Source: a bacterium (GTDB lineage: Bacteria > Vulcanimicrobiota > CADAWZ01). Taken from it: DNA of 6,088 nucleotides. The DNA is taken from NCBI GenBank assembly GCA_024409025.1, contig JAKSUM010000090.1, forward strand, positions 1 through 6,088, given 5' to 3'. The notes beneath the pieces are model-generated. The model made no database searches. It was not told the DNA's origin and saw only the letters and a program-made list of their open reading frames with translations. Shown here one piece after another: positions 5,959 to 6,088 of this stretch (the first letter of the stretch is position 1; each line of letters begins with the position of its first letter). A program made the position numbers and the translations under genes.

Positions 5959-6088
5959 ATGGCTTTTGATTTTGAGTCAGTGCTTACGGATGTCTGTAAG
6001 ATGCCTTTTGTCAAAGTTGACCGCTTGGATTATTTCAAAAAGGCATTCGGACAATCCGCATGCCTTTTTTTATTCGCGCGCGAGGTTT
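5959..6088 (+). CDS. N-terminal fragment of an unrecognised protein, cut by the window edge
   Basis: An ATG behind AGGTAGGA opens 43 codons that remain open to the right edge. The product begins MAFDFESVLTDVC and continues KMPFVKVDRLDYFKKAFG. The stretch PFVKVDRLDYFKKAF has the feel of a real protein and loosely recalls the start of EcsC-type proteins (PxVKVDRxxFLxxxF), but this is too short to assign. It has no signal peptide. Codons 27-37 coincide with a strong hairpin followed by seven T, which is unusual inside a gene. Either the gene is regulated or interrupted there, or the open frame is a leader or a non-functional remnant. I am moderately confident that it is translated and cannot name its function. 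Confidence 0.45.
   Translation, partial: MAFDFESVLTDVCKMPFVKVDRLDYFKKAFGQSACLFLFAREV
6037..6071 (+). terminator. Terminator-shaped hairpin inside the right-edge reading frame
   Basis: AAAAAGGCAT (6037-6046) pairs perfectly with ATGCCTTTTT (6060-6069). After one mismatch CGGA (6048-6051) pairs with TCCG (6055-6058) around a CAA loop, giving about 14 base pairs, and the T run extends to 6071. On the minus strand it could also end a gene entering from the right, where a stop codon (6072-6070) closes a frame ending NLARE. Direction of action is uncertain. Confidence 0.55.

Overview
The window is a stretch of moderately AT-rich bacterial chromosome with tightly packed genes, clear Shine-Dalgarno sites, occasional TTG starts and intrinsic terminators. 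Two genes encode Fe-S enzymes (a QueG-like double [4Fe-4S] protein and a PflX-type radical SAM protein), which suggests an anaerobe or microaerophile. The phylum cannot be fixed from sequence alone. I see no insertion sequence, prophage gene, CRISPR array, tRNA or rRNA.

Layout. (1) Positions 1-1354 are a minus-strand pair: a QueG-like Fe-S/corrinoid-type reductase, then 13 bases downstream the TTG-initiated start of a secreted S9-type (acylaminoacyl/dipeptidyl peptidase-like) protein that runs off the left edge. (2) Positions 1355-1546 are an AT-rich divergent promoter region with an imperfect dyad. (3) Positions 1547-3683 hold a tandem duplication of a single-domain UshA/5'-nucleotidase-type metallophosphatase. 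Each copy is followed by its own terminator, and the two terminators share stem sequence. Both copies keep all metal-binding motifs, lack the C-terminal nucleotide-binding domain and any hydrophobic signal peptide, and share a short conserved N-terminal block (MN[VA]IG[SH]NFS) joined to the catalytic domain by a divergent, probably disordered linker. (4) Positions 3730-5826 are a probable two-gene operon: a PflX-like radical SAM protein and a YchF/Obg-family protein whose nucleotide-binding signatures are eroded (Walker A Lys to Arg, DxxG to DSLP, switch I shortened) while its NxxE motif and TGS-like C-terminal domain are intact. (5) Positions 5827-6088 hold a structured intergenic region and the first 43 codons of an unrecognised gene. 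A strong terminator-shaped hairpin lies inside that reading frame, and its left arm can also pair with an upstream sequence.

Functional picture. The genes do not form one obvious pathway. The points most worth a second look are the tandem phosphatases with the shared N-terminal tag and contrasting codon use, the YchF-like protein with a non-canonical P-loop, the QueG-like protein lacking residues typical of true epoxyqueuosine reductases, and the attenuator-like pair of alternative hairpins at the right edge.
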